From Acaryochloris sp. CRU_2_0 (lineage in GTDB: Bacteria > Cyanobacteriota > Cyanobacteriia > Thermosynechococcales > Thermosynechococcaceae): a stretch of 46,954 nucleotides of DNA. Both the position numbers and the translations under genes were made by a program. The notes below the pieces were generated by a model that was not told the origin of the DNA, ran no database searches, and worked only from the letters and a program-made list of their open reading frames with translations. Positions within the stretch are counted from its first letter, which is position 1. Each line of letters begins with the position of its first letter. Of this stretch, positions 26,183 through 33,707 are shown in pieces. The DNA is taken from the NCBI GenBank assembly GCA_012034865.1, contig JAAUOM010000025.1:1-46954 (forward strand). The letters run 5' to 3'.

Positions 26183-27088
26183 GATGTCGTTTATAAAGTA
26201 AAGACAAAATGCGCATAACCTTTATCCCAAGGGTTTTAGCCTGATATTGCATGTTGCTTGGGACTTTATCGATGTCATCTAAACCATACGCCACCAATTT
26301 AACTGACGCAGAATGGGCGATTCTCGAACCCCTCCTTCCTAAAGCAAAGCCCGGTGGTCGTCCTCGTGCAGTTGATATGCGTGCAGTGTGTAATGCCATC
26401 TACTATCACCTCAAAACAGGCTGTCAATGGCATCTCCTACCCCATGATTTTCCACCCAGCTCGACGGTATACTTCTACTATCGAAAATGGCAGCGTCGGG
26501 GGCAGTGGGAAAAAATGAATCATACCCTGCGTGAGGCAGTGCGCCAGAAGCTAGGCAAATCCGCCCACCCCAGCGCCCTCGCCACAGATAGCCAGTCGGT
26601 CAAAACGACAGAAAAAAGGGGGATGTCTATGGGTTTGATGGTGGCAAGCAGGTAAAAGGTAGAAGACGTCATGCGATTGTGGATAGTTTGGGTTTATTGT
26701 CGAAGGTCGTCGTTACAGCAGCTAATACCAGCGAACGCTTGGCAAGTGCCTATGCCTTGATGGAACTGCTCGATGAGTATCAAGGTTGTTTAGAGCGGGT
26801 TAAAGTGCTGTGGGTCGATGGTGGCTACAGTGGAGATAAGTTTGCCTTAGCCATCTGGTTGATGATTCAAGCAAGGGTTGAGGTGATTTCGCGCAGTGGC
26901 GCAGGATTTGAGATTTTACCAAAGCGGTGGGTGGTCGAGCGAACCTTTGGTTGGCTCAATTGGTATCGTCGGTTGAGCAAGGATTATGAGCGTTTAACAG
27001 AGATGAGTGAAGCGGCTATCTATGCTGTAATGACCCGAATTATCCTCAAGCGTTTAGCGGCCTAAAGATTTACTTTATAAATAGCCTC
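26183..27088 (+). mobile_element. IS5-family insertion sequence, complete
   Basis: About 906 bases. Inner terminal repeats TTTATAAAGTAAA (26190-26202) and its exact complement (27069-27081) bracket a transposase gene. The outermost 7 bases match only loosely. A TA dinucleotide lies on each side (26181-26182 and 27089-27090), consistent with a 2-bp target duplication as in the IS427-type group. The exact ends are an estimate. Confidence 0.75.
26272..27065 (+). CDS. IS5-family transposase, frameshifted (two-frame)
   Basis: The first frame (from MSSKPYATNLTDAEWAILEP, to the stop at 26655) carries the DUF4096-like N-terminal domain, GCQWHLLPHDFPP, and the first catalytic Asp in ATDSQSVKTTEKRG. 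The second part, in the -1 frame, reads DVYGFDGGKQVKGRRRHAIV, then WVDGGYSGDKF (second Asp) and WVVERTFGWLNWYRRLSKDY (final Glu). The frames join at an A6G5 run (26612-26622). A -1 slip there restores a normal DDE transposase. Several IS5-group elements use programmed frameshifting at such runs, so this may be a functional two-frame gene instead of a mutation. Confidence 0.88.
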
Positions 27089-27090
27089 TA

Positions 27091-27165
27091 AAAGCTTTGC
27101 TAGTAACGCTTCCCTCACAAAAGCCCGTGACCAAGATTGAACTGGTGACCTCACCCTTACCAAGG
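27091..27165. repeat. Partial tRNA-Thr duplicate, left direct repeat of the island
   Basis: 75 bases, 70 of them identical to 28710-28784. It contains the 3' half of tRNA-Thr (T arm, variable loop, anticodon stem) plus 30 bases downstream of the tRNA. The 5' acceptor strand and D arm are missing, so this copy is not a tRNA gene. It starts directly at the IS5 edge. Confidence 0.85.
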
Positions 27166-27341
27166 ATGGACATGGATAACTAGGGAGTATATATAGTAAA
27201 GCTTTTGAGCATTATCAATAAACAAGCGGGGTAGATTTCGGGGTAAATGGGGCAAGGTTAGGGTCTATGGCCGACTATTCAAGCAGAGGGTATGACAGAG
27301 ATGGTAAAGACTCCTCGCTTGTAGATCGGTCGGTTCTGTCC

Positions 27342-27545
27342 TCATGGATTTGCCTGCTGTTGAATCAGGCTTTCCAAGTGTGCTGCTCCCTCTGGGTCAA
27401 ACGCTCCGGTATGCCTATTTACACCTGGTTCAGTGCGGAGCCTATCCATGTAGAGATGCAACGCTTCTTGATCGTCACGATGGGACAAGACGTATGCTCT
27501 TAGCGCTTGGCGCGTCATCTGATTTAAGTTAGGTTTCTGGGTCAC
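27342..27545 (-). CDS. DUF6887-like protein
   Basis: 67 residues from a GTG at 27545 (V/M-TQKPNLNQMTRQALRAYV), with GGGAG about 7 bases upstream. The pattern K-P-N-L-x-x-M-T, then A-Y-V-L-x-H-R-D-D-x-E-A, matches the short cyanobacterial DUF6887 proteins. The longer frame from 27596 is a misread upstream extension. It overlaps its upstream partner by 17 bases, an organisation like toxin-antitoxin pairs. No biochemical role is established to my knowledge. Confidence 0.75.
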   Translation of the reverse strand: MTQKPNLNQMTRQALRAYVLSHRDDQEALHLYMDRLRTEPGVNRHTGAFDPEGAAHLESLIQQQANP

Positions 27546-27717
27546 TGCCAAACTCCCATGAGCCGTTAGTAAAGATAGAAATGCCAATATTCTCACCCAC
27601 TAGGATGAAAATTTCTTGCCGTTTACTGTCGTACCGAAACAAGCGGATGTCCAAGTAACAGTTTGAGAGCCAGTGGCATACCTGCACAGATTGCAGGGCT
27701 TGCTCTAAGGTTGGCAT
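27529..27717 (-). CDS. DUF6888-like protein
   Basis: 62 residues: MPTLEQALQSVQVCHWLSNC, then the strands IRLFRYDSKRQEIFILVGEN and ISIFTNGSWEF. This matches the partner (DUF6888) normally found immediately upstream of DUF6887 genes in cyanobacteria. It begins one base from the stop of the gene above it (27718), so the three minus-strand genes form one unit. Confidence 0.75.
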   Translation of the reverse strand: MPTLEQALQSVQVCHWLSNCYLDIRLFRYDSKRQEIFILVGENIGISIFTNGSWEFGSDPET

Positions 27718-27963
27718 CTACGACTGGACTCCCCGATCTATCAATTCCCTTTTAGCTGCTTCAGTAATGACCCGGCGTAACCATGCTGCTTTTTGGGGTA
27801 GCGATCGCACGGCTGCATCAATTTCTACTGGAACCATCACCGACAAAGGTCTTTTTGACAATTTCCCTTGGAAACCATCTTGAGCTTTGTGCTGGCAAGC
27901 GATAAACGCTGGGGTTTGAACTGGATTAGGGTTTCCACCTGGAGTCCCTTTCTTTTTAGGCAT
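27718..27963 (-). CDS. Small basic protein, repeated family in cyanobacteria
   Basis: About 81 residues if started at 27963 (MPKKKGTPGGNPNPVQTPAF). The C-terminal half, RPLSVMVPVEIDAAVRSLPQ and AAWLRRVITEAAKRELI, has the strand-helix-helix look of ribbon-helix-helix-type small regulators, but I do not claim the fold. I recall similar short genes recurring on cyanobacterial plasmids and islands. It is first in the unit with the DUF6888/6887 pair. An upstream start at 28095 would overlap the divergent gene. Confidence 0.6.
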   Translation of the reverse strand: MPKKKGTPGGNPNPVQTPAFIACQHKAQDGFQGKLSKRPLSVMVPVEIDAAVRSLPQKAAWLRRVITEAAKRELIDRGVQS

Positions 27964-28094
27964 ACACTTTTTGGGTGTGTGGACACTTCCCAATCTAGCG
28001 GGTAATATGGATTCATGCAACCGATAACCTTCAAACTGTCCGGTTGCAGTCCCTACAATCTTTATTCCTCCATCGCTACACAGGAGAAAAAACA

Positions 28095-28334
28095 ATGTCT
28101 ACAGTTGTATGCACCATCGCTACACTCAAGTCCATTGTCTTATCAGCAGCCAACGCCTCTAGCAATCCTGGGTTTGAGGGCACCTTTGCCACAACCCACG
28201 ACTTCAACAAAGCTGTCCGCGCCAAGTGGCCAAAGGGTTTAAGTTCATCACGCTTTAGCTGTGCAGTGCCAGTGGTTCCACTCAAGAAAACCGATACATT
28301 CACATTCAATGTAGTTATCCCACTCGGCCACTGA
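28095..28334 (+). CDS. Hypothetical protein (79 residues)
   Basis: MSTVVCTIATLKSIVLSAAN, later ATTHDFNKAVRAKWPKGL, then a strand-rich end. AGGAG is well placed before the ATG. No family is recognised. It lies where the toxin partner of the YgiT-like gene would be expected, but its sequence is not a DUF4258 protein. It probably replaced or interrupted that gene. Confidence 0.5.
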   Translation: MSTVVCTIATLKSIVLSAANASSNPGFEGTFATTHDFNKAVRAKWPKGLSSSRFSCAVPVVPLKKTDTFTFNVVIPLGH

Positions 28335-28417
28335 TCAAGATAATTACTGTGTACGAGCCTGATACAAACCAATGGAGTGATAGTTTTACCAGAAGGAGGA
28401 AAAATGACTACCAATAG
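28335..28417 (+). pseudogene. C-terminal remnant of a DUF4258-family toxin
   Basis: The frame IKIITVYEPDTNQWSDSFTR-RRKNDYQ-stop has the exact look of the end of DUF4258 toxins (I-I-T-V-Y-E-P-D-x-x-x-W-x-x-x-F-x-x-R-R-K). No start codon or N-terminal half is present. It overlaps the following antitoxin by 14 bases, as intact pairs do. Confidence 0.75.
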
Positions 28418-28631
28418 CTGGAATGAAACACTTGTAGAACAAACAGTGACTTACTCATTAGAGATGAATGGTGCGTTCTTTCTGATTGAAAACGTGCCTG
28501 CACGGGTTAATGTAGAGACAGGTGAGCAGCTTTTTTCTCCATTAACTGTTGAGTGTTTACAGCAGATTGTTCTAGACCAAAAGAATCCAGTTCGTTTTAT
28601 TGAGACACCAGTGTACAATTTTGCTGCATAA
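28404..28631 (+). CDS. YgiT/MqsA-like antitoxin lacking zinc-finger cysteines
   Basis: 75 residues from the ATG at 28404, with GGAGG in front. The core FFLIENVPARVNVETGEQLF-SPLTVECLQQIV and the ending TPVYNFA match the YgiT-type antitoxins that pair with DUF4258 toxins. The usual C-x-x-C is replaced by VNVETG, a common variant in cyanobacteria. Its toxin is reduced to a C-terminal fragment just upstream, so this is an orphan antitoxin, perhaps still able to neutralise related toxins. Confidence 0.75.
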   Translation: MTTNSWNETLVEQTVTYSLEMNGAFFLIENVPARVNVETGEQLFSPLTVECLQQIVLDQKNPVRFIETPVYNFAA

Positions 28632-28709
28632 GAATGACTTATACAGGGTTTGCAGTGGATCCATAGGCTATATGACAAAGGGACTGTCGGGAGATGCCTG
28701 GAACTCCTG

Positions 28710-28784
28710 AAAACTTTGCTAGTAAAGCTTCCCTTGCAAAAGCCCGTGACCAGGATTGAACTGGTGACCTCACCCTTACCAAGG
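28710..28784. repeat. Right direct repeat of the island (inside/next to tRNA-Thr)
   Basis: Partner of 27091-27165 with 5 mismatches. It covers 44 bases of the intact tRNA-Thr and about 31 bases beyond its 3' end. Confidence 0.85.
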
Positions 28785-28812
28785 GTGTGCTCTACCACTG
28801 AGCCACACGGGC
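28741..28812 (-). tRNA. trnT: tRNA-Thr (GGT anticodon)
   Basis: 72 bases that fold as a cloverleaf: acceptor GCCCGTG/CACGGGC, D arm GCTC..GAGC, anticodon stem CACCC/GGGTG with loop TTGGTAA (anticodon GGT, reads ACC), T arm ACCAG/CTGGT with TTCAATC. CCA is not encoded. It is 12 bases from tRNA-Tyr, on the same strand. Its 3' half is duplicated at 27.1 kb. Confidence 0.95.
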
Positions 28813-28824
28813 AAGTTGACGACA

Positions 28825-28906
28825 TGGGCCGGGCTGGATTTGAACCAGCGTAGGCATAGCCAGCGGATTTACAGTCCGCCCCCATTAACCACTCGGGCAC
28901 CGACCC
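28825..28906 (-). tRNA. trnY: tRNA-Tyr (GTA anticodon)
   Basis: 82 bases, a class II tRNA with a long variable arm (GCTGGCTATGCCTACGC region). Acceptor GGGTCGG pairs CCGGCCC with one G-U. The anticodon loop CTGTAAA gives GTA. CCA is not encoded. It is upstream of tRNA-Thr and probably co-transcribed. Confidence 0.95.
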
Positions 28907-29117
28907 TTACATTAGTCAACAGTTCAGAATTCTAACATATCTGAATCGCTCAAACGCAATCCCTTCAGTGACTCATCCAGGGGGTTATCTCAATCCTAGG
29001 GTCTGATCGAAGACGTTACTGAATTCTCTGGGATCTGACGTTGCCAAAACCGCACTAATTTAGGTATGATCAAGTGCTTTCACTCTGCAATTTTACTTTA
29101 TTGACGCACGTAGGGCT

Positions 29118-29576
29118 ATGGGAAATCGCATTCAGCTCGTTTTAAACGAGGATGTTAGAAAACTGGGTCGTTCTGGAGACCTGGTGGAAGTTGCGCCTGG
29201 GTACGCCCGCAATTATTTAATTCCCAAGGGGATGGCCTATCGGGCTACCCCCGGCGTCCTCAAGCAAATTGAGCATCGTAAGGCAGAGGAATTGAAACGT
29301 CTAGAAGCTATTAAGCAGGATGCTGAAAAACAGAAGGTCGCGTTGCAAACGATTGGAACCTTCCGCATTGAGCAAAAAGCAGGCGAAGAAGACACGCTGT
29401 TTGGGCGGGTTACTGCCCCTGATATTGCCGAAGTGATTGCCAGCGTCAGCGGTTTTGAAATTGATAAACGGGGCATTGATATTCCTGACATTCGTAAGTT
29501 GGGAACCTACAATGTGGAGATTAAACTGCATCCCGAAGTGATCGCAGTTGTTAAAGTAGAAGTAGTACCTGAATAA
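29118..29576 (+). CDS. rplI: 50S ribosomal protein L9
   Basis: 152 residues. It binds domain V of 23S rRNA at the base of the L1 stalk. The N-terminal domain ([20 protein letters not shown] and [17 protein letters not shown]), a long connecting helix ([20 protein letters not shown]) and the C-terminal domain ending in [13 protein letters not shown] are all present. It is followed 61 bases later by dnaB on the same strand, the usual pairing in cyanobacteria. Confidence 0.97.
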   Translation: MGNRIQLVLNEDVRKLGRSGDLVEVAPGYARNYLIPKGMAYRATPGVLKQIEHRKAEELKRLEAIKQDAEKQKVALQTIGTFRIEQKAGEEDTLFGRVTAPDIAEVIASVSGFEIDKRGIDIPDIRKLGTYNVEIKLHPEVIAVVKVEVVPE

Positions 29577-29637
29577 TACTAGGGTACTAATAACGCTTTA
29601 GAAATTACCCCTTCTCCCTTAAGGGAGACCTATTGGC

Positions 29638-31005
29638 ATGTCTATGGTTTATCAGCTAGATTTTCAGCCTGCTAGCGATCGCATCCCCCCACAAAACGTT
29701 GAAGCCGAAGAATCCATTCTAGGCGGCATTCTGCTCGACTCAGACGCCATTGGCCGCATCGCCGACTTATTGCGACCTGAAACCTTTTATCTGAGTGCCC
29801 ATCAAGAGATCTACCGTGCTGCCCTCAACCTCCATGCCCAAGGCAGCCCCACGGATTTGATGTGTGTCACGGCTTGGCTGCAAGATCGGGACTTACTCGA
29901 CAAAGTAGGTGGGCAAAGTAAGCTGGCTCATCTGGTGGATCATACCGTTAGCGCCATTAATATCGATCAATATGCGGCCCTCATTAAAGACAAATACCTG
30001 CGCCGACAATTAATCAAAGGGGCCAATGCCGTTACCCAATTGGCCTACGACACCTCCAAAACCTTGGAAACGGTTCTAGATGAGTCTGAACAGCAGATTT
30101 TTAATGTGACTCAAGACCGGGTGCGCCAGGGGTTGGTCGCCACCGAAGACATTTTGGCGAGTACTTTTGCGGAGTTAGAACAGCGATCCCTCGGTCAAGT
30201 TTTACCGGGGTTATCGTGTAACTTCTATGATCTCGATGCCATGACCCAAGGCTTCCAGCGATCGGATTTAGTGATTGTGGCTGGACGTCCCTCTATGGGC
30301 AAAACGGCGCTGGCGCTGCAAATTGCCCGCCAAATTTGTGAAATCCACAACTTGGGCGTAGCTATTTTTAGCTTAGAAATGTCAAAAGAGCAGTTGGTGC
30401 AGCGAATGCTAGCGGGGGAAGCCGGGATCGACAGCAACTATCTACGGGCTGGACGGATTAACCAAGCCCAATGGGAACCCCTGAGTCGAGCCATTGGCAA
30501 GTTATCGCAGTTATCCATTTACATTGATGACTCTCCCAATCCTACGATGACTGAGTTGCGCTCCAATGCCCGCCGCTTGCAATCAGAACATCCCGAAGGC
30601 TTGGGGATGATCCTCTTGGACTATCTACAGCTTATGGGGGGTGGAGACGCCACCGATGGCCGGGTGCAAGAAATCTCGAAAATTACACGCGCGCTCAAAG
30701 GGTTAGCCCGTGAACTCAATGTCCCCGTTCTTGCCCTCTCTCAGCTCAGTCGCGGTGTAGAATCGCGGACTAATAAACGCCCCCTCATGTCAGATTTAAG
30801 AGAATCCGGCTCCATTGAGCAAGATGCGGATTTAATTGTTCTCCTCTATCGGGATGATTACTACAATCCTGATAGTCCAGAACGCGGCATCTGTGAACTC
30901 AATATTGCAAAACACCGGAATGGCCCAGTGGGGACGGTTAAGCTGCTTTTTGAACCCAAGCTGACCCGCTTTTTTAATTTGGCCAAACCAGAGGGCATGA
31001 TCTGA
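29638..31005 (+). CDS. dnaB: Replicative DNA helicase DnaB
   Basis: 455 residues. It is the hexameric 5'-3' helicase at the replication fork. The N-terminal domain starts PPQNVEAEESILGGILLDSD. The RecA-like motor has Walker A GRPSMGKTALALQ, LEMSKEQLVQRML, Walker B MILLDYLQLM, and the arginine-containing SDLRESGSIEQDADLIVLLY. Many cyanobacterial DnaB proteins carry inteins. Here the motor is continuous, with none. Confidence 0.97.
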   Translation: MSMVYQLDFQPASDRIPPQNVEAEESILGGILLDSDAIGRIADLLRPETFYLSAHQEIYRAALNLHAQGSPTDLMCVTAWLQDRDLLDKVGGQSKLAHLVDHTVSAINIDQYAALIKDKYLRRQLIKGANAVTQLAYDTSKTLETVLDESEQQIFNVTQDRVRQGLVATEDILASTFAELEQRSLGQVLPGLSCNFYDLDAMTQGFQRSDLVIVAGRPSMGKTALALQIARQICEIHNLGVAIFSLEMSKEQLVQRMLAGEAGIDSNYLRAGRINQAQWEPLSRAIGKLSQLSIYIDDSPNPTMTELRSNARRLQSEHPEGLGMILLDYLQLMGGGDATDGRVQEISKITRALKGLARELNVPVLALSQLSRGVESRTNKRPLMSDLRESGSIEQDADLIVLLYRDDYYNPDSPERGICELNIAKHRNGPVGTVKLLFEPKLTRFFNLAKPEGMI

Positions 31006-31030
31006 AGCTCACAGCCTGACAACAGAACCT

Positions 31031-31135
31031 CTAGGTTTCTAGGGTGCGAGGAGCGATGGCTGTTGCTTCCTGTCCACAGGACTTAGGCCGACCGTAGGTC
31101 ATCGCATCCCCAATTTGCCCACCCGCTAAGGTCAT
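31031..31135 (-). CDS. Possible 34-residue protein coupled to the DoxX gene
   Basis: An ATG overlapping the DoxX stop (ATGA) opens a frame reading MTLAGGQIGDAMTYGRPKSC and ending ATAIAPRTLET. I do not recognise it. The stop/start overlap is the only support. It could be chance, or the tail of a once longer protein. Confidence 0.3.
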   Translation of the reverse strand: MTLAGGQIGDAMTYGRPKSCGQEATAIAPRTLET

Positions 31136-31605
31136 TCTTGGGAACCACCCAGTTGGCGGCTAATGAAGGCATCCAAGGAATATTGACCGCCCCCATTGAC
31201 CAGAAAAAACAGAAACGAACAACCATACAAGGTGGCCGTCTCAAAGGAACGAATCTTTAACCCATCCACGTGGACGTGAAAGTAAATCGCCATTCCCATC
31301 GTAAAGACCAAAGCCAAGGACGCTGGACGGCTGAGTAAACCCAAAATCAGGAGAATTGACCCCACAATTTCAGCATAGGCCGAGCAATAGGTGAGGAACA
31401 CTGGAAAGGGTAATCCCATGCCATTGGCCACCACATTCGTCGCAAACCCTTGGACATCGGCAAGCTTATCCAAACCGTTGTGAATCATCAAAGAACTGAC
31501 GACCACCCGCAGGATGGTCAAGGCGACTTGAAAGCCAGTGGTGGTGTCAGAGGTGGGCTGGAAAAGCAGGGTTAACCAACGATTAGAACTTGCTGAGGTT
31601 GTCAT
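31132..31605 (-). CDS. DoxX-family membrane protein
   Basis: 157 residues with about four membrane helices. The DoxX pattern is visible in TILRVVVSSLMIHNGLDKLA, FPVFLTYCSAYAEIVGSILL, ILGLLSRPASLALVFTMGMA and the last helix YGCSFLFFLVNGGGQYSLD. DoxX-like proteins are linked to quinone or redox stress and thiosulfate chemistry in a few organisms. No partner here points to one role. A DUF4079 membrane gene lies just upstream on the same strand (55-base gap). Confidence 0.8.
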   Translation of the reverse strand: MTTSASSNRWLTLLFQPTSDTTTGFQVALTILRVVVSSLMIHNGLDKLADVQGFATNVVANGMGLPFPVFLTYCSAYAEIVGSILLILGLLSRPASLALVFTMGMAIYFHVHVDGLKIRSFETATLYGCSFLFFLVNGGGQYSLDAFISRQLGGSQE

Positions 31606-31660
31606 ATTTGCGGTGTTTGGAAGACTTTACGTTAACAATATTACGCTGTAGCAGTGGATT

Positions 31661-32128
31661 TTAGCCTTGTTCGATAATCCGTTGCACAATTTGCATCCCG
31701 GTGATCGCTTCCCAACCAAAGAGGCCCAAAATCAGCAAACTAAATCCTAAATGGATATTGCGTGCCGTTTGACTACCGCGTTGCATCAAGGGGGTGAGGC
31801 TGGCAGCCATGGCCACTAAACCCGTCATGCCTAAACCAGCGATTAAATGAGCCCCCACAAACAACTTGCCATTGTTAATATAGGTAACCCCCATACCGCC
31901 AATGGCTCCTAAAACCATCACGGAGAGTAACAACGCCCCAATTTGGTGGTGCTTAATGTTAAACCGTTGTTTAATCAGGGATTTTCTGAGATCTTTGTCC
32001 GTGGTGGTGCGGGTGGTGCGAATCTTCAGCCCCAAGATCAACGCATAGATACAGACGCCAAACAGCACCCACATCATGACTGGATGGATGAACGTATAAA
32101 TCCAGTACAGGAGTTTTGAGGAACTCAT
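31661..32128 (-). CDS. DUF4079-family membrane protein
   Basis: 155 residues with four membrane helices: YWIYTFIHPVMMWVLFGVCI, GALLLSVMVLGAIGGMGVTY, HLIAGLGMTGLVAMAASLTP and HLGFSLLILGLFGWEAITGM. Conserved histidines in helices 1 and 4 and in the KHHQIG and GAHLIAG segments recall cytochrome b561-type proteins, and the DUF4079 family of cyanobacteria has this layout. Haem binding is inference. Confidence 0.75.
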   Translation of the reverse strand: MSSSKLLYWIYTFIHPVMMWVLFGVCIYALILGLKIRTTRTTTDKDLRKSLIKQRFNIKHHQIGALLLSVMVLGAIGGMGVTYINNGKLFVGAHLIAGLGMTGLVAMAASLTPLMQRGSQTARNIHLGFSLLILGLFGWEAITGMQIVQRIIEQG

Positions 32129-32185
32129 AGGGCGGAGGGCAGGAAGGATGCTTAAATAAACTTTATAAAAGTTAGCATATTTTCA

Positions 32186-32920
32186 ATGATGTCTTCAGCA
32201 ATGGATATTCCCTTAATGAGACAGAATTCCGGTGATCGCTTCGATCAGACCCTTGCAGATGGGCAGTTACAAGCATTAATCTTTGATATGGATGGGGTGC
32301 TTTGCAATACCATGCCCTATCATCTCCAAGCCTGGTTGGACTATAGTGCGACGATTCCCGCATTAGCAGGAGCCAGCCGCAAGCAATTAGAAAAAATGGG
32401 TGGCAAGCGCAATCAGGAGCTGTTGCCCGAATTGCTAGGGCATCCAGTTGCAGCCGCCGATCTTCAGCGCTGGAGTTCGGAAAAGGAAGCGGTTTATCGA
32501 TCCTTGATTCGAGATGATATTCAATGGCTACCCGGTCTAATTCCCTTTTTGCAACAGGCTCAATCTGTGGGTTTGCGGCTGGGCTTGGGAACCTCTGCCT
32601 GCTGGGAAAATGTGGATTTGTTGCTGAGCCAGGATCAATTGCGAGACTTCTTTTCGGCACAAGTGATTGAAACGGATGTGGAACGTGGCAAACCCGATCC
32701 CCAATGTTATCTGCTGGTAGCTGAGCGTTTAGGTGTTGTTCCTGAGCAGTGTTTGGTATTTGAAGATGCGATCGCAGGCGTCCAAGCAGCCCGTGACGCC
32801 GCCATGAGATGCTGGGGCGTCTTAACCACCCACACTGCTGATGAATTACAACAAGCCGGAGCTGAATACTGTATCCAAGATTTTACCGATCCAGCCCTTG
32901 AGCAATTAATCAACAGTTAG
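32186..32920 (+). CDS. HAD-superfamily phosphatase / beta-phosphoglucomutase-like
   Basis: Up to 244 residues; an internal Met at 32201 is an equally good start, since neither has a strong ribosome-binding site. HAD motifs: nucleophile Asp in FDMDGVLCNT, motif II GLGTSA, motif III Lys in GKPDPQCYLL, motif IV FEDAIAGVQAA. A helical cap between motifs I and II puts it in subfamily IA with beta-phosphoglucomutases and small-sugar phosphatases. The second Asp of the DxD is present. The substrate cannot be told. It is divergent from DUF4079. Confidence 0.85.
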   Translation: MMSSAMDIPLMRQNSGDRFDQTLADGQLQALIFDMDGVLCNTMPYHLQAWLDYSATIPALAGASRKQLEKMGGKRNQELLPELLGHPVAAADLQRWSSEKEAVYRSLIRDDIQWLPGLIPFLQQAQSVGLRLGLGTSACWENVDLLLSQDQLRDFFSAQVIETDVERGKPDPQCYLLVAERLGVVPEQCLVFEDAIAGVQAARDAAMRCWGVLTTHTADELQQAGAEYCIQDFTDPALEQLINS

Positions 32921-33049
32921 ACTTCAGATCGCCAGATTGGCTGTATGTAGGCTAGAGAATCTTTATAAAGAAAGGCTTGTATGTTGCAACATTTGTGGTA
33001 ACATCGAGAATCATAAGGATTAAGAAGCGATTCACTTAAGGAGACGGTC

Positions 33050-33271
33050 ATGCTTCTAAGCGTTAAAAAACGAGGTAATTCACTAAGTGTCATTGTTCCC
33101 AAAGAAATGGCGACTAGTCTAAATGTTGAAGATGGAGATAGCCTTTTTGCAACGAAGACTCCTTCGGGGTATGAAATCTCAGCATACGACCCTAACTTTG
33201 TGAAAAAGATTGAAGCCGCTCGACGAGGCATGAAGAAATATCGGAATGCGTTGGTTGAGCTGGCTAAATGA
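33050..33271 (+). CDS. AbrB/MazE-type antitoxin of a Doc module
   Basis: 73 residues with the swapped-hairpin DNA-binding signature VKKRGNSLSVIVPKEMATSL and NVEDGDSLFATKTPSGYEIS. A short tail for toxin contact follows. AAGGAG stands about 6 bases before the ATG. The stop overlaps the next gene's start by 4 bases (ATGA). Doc toxins are most often paired with Phd antitoxins; here the partner is of the AbrB class, a known alternative. Confidence 0.88.
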   Translation: MLLSVKKRGNSLSVIVPKEMATSLNVEDGDSLFATKTPSGYEISAYDPNFVKKIEAARRGMKKYRNALVELAK

Positions 33272-33681
33272 TGGAGCCTTGTTGGTTAGACATTCATGAT
33301 GTCTGTGCCATGCATGGTGAAATTATTGCAGAGTCAGGGGGAGCCTCAGGCATACTAAATGAAGGTACTCTTGAGTCAACTTTAAGCAAGCCAATAAACT
33401 TATATCACTATGGTGATGATGTCACTTTATATAAATTGGCAGCATCTTACGGTTATGGGCTTGTAAAAAATCATTGTTTTGTAGACGGTAATAAGAGGAT
33501 TGCTCTTATTACCGTTTATACATTTTTATCAGTCAATGGAATTGAGCTGACAGCCTCTGAGATTGGTGCAGTGAGCTTTTTCCTGGATTTAGCTGCCAGT
33601 GTTGAGACACAAGAGGAAAGTATAAAGAAACTAGCATACTGGCTACAAAGTAATAGTGAACTCCTCTCTAGTGAAATATGA
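33268..33681 (+). CDS. doc: Doc-type toxin (Fic fold)
   Basis: 137 residues. Doc inactivates elongation factor Tu by phosphorylation. It shows WLDIHDVCAMHGEIIAESGG at the start, LNEGTLESTLSKP, and the active-site motif KNHCFVDGNKRIALI, which keeps the His, the Asp/Gly and the NKR of the Doc version (H-x-F-x-D-x-N-K-R). It is intact. It ends 26 bases before the first attC-like site, which is how toxin-antitoxin cassettes sit in integrons. Confidence 0.92.
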   Translation: MMEPCWLDIHDVCAMHGEIIAESGGASGILNEGTLESTLSKPINLYHYGDDVTLYKLAASYGYGLVKNHCFVDGNKRIALITVYTFLSVNGIELTASEIGAVSFFLDLAASVETQEESIKKLAYWLQSNSELLSSEI

Positions 33682-33707
33682 ACAGCAGTATCCTCAAGTT
33701 GTGTAAA

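Noticed and set aside
28076..28414. Minus-strand 112-codon frame opposite the hypothetical and DUF4258 remnant
   Set aside because: It lies antisense to frames with good ribosome-binding sites and family matches.
28451..28900. Minus-strand 149-codon frame across both tRNA genes
   Set aside because: It includes tRNA sequence and the antisense of the YgiT-like gene. A well-known type of false gene call at tRNA loci.
31006..31131. Possible structured RNA downstream of dnaB
   Set aside because: I compared it by eye with RNase P RNA and other common RNAs and found none of their conserved blocks.
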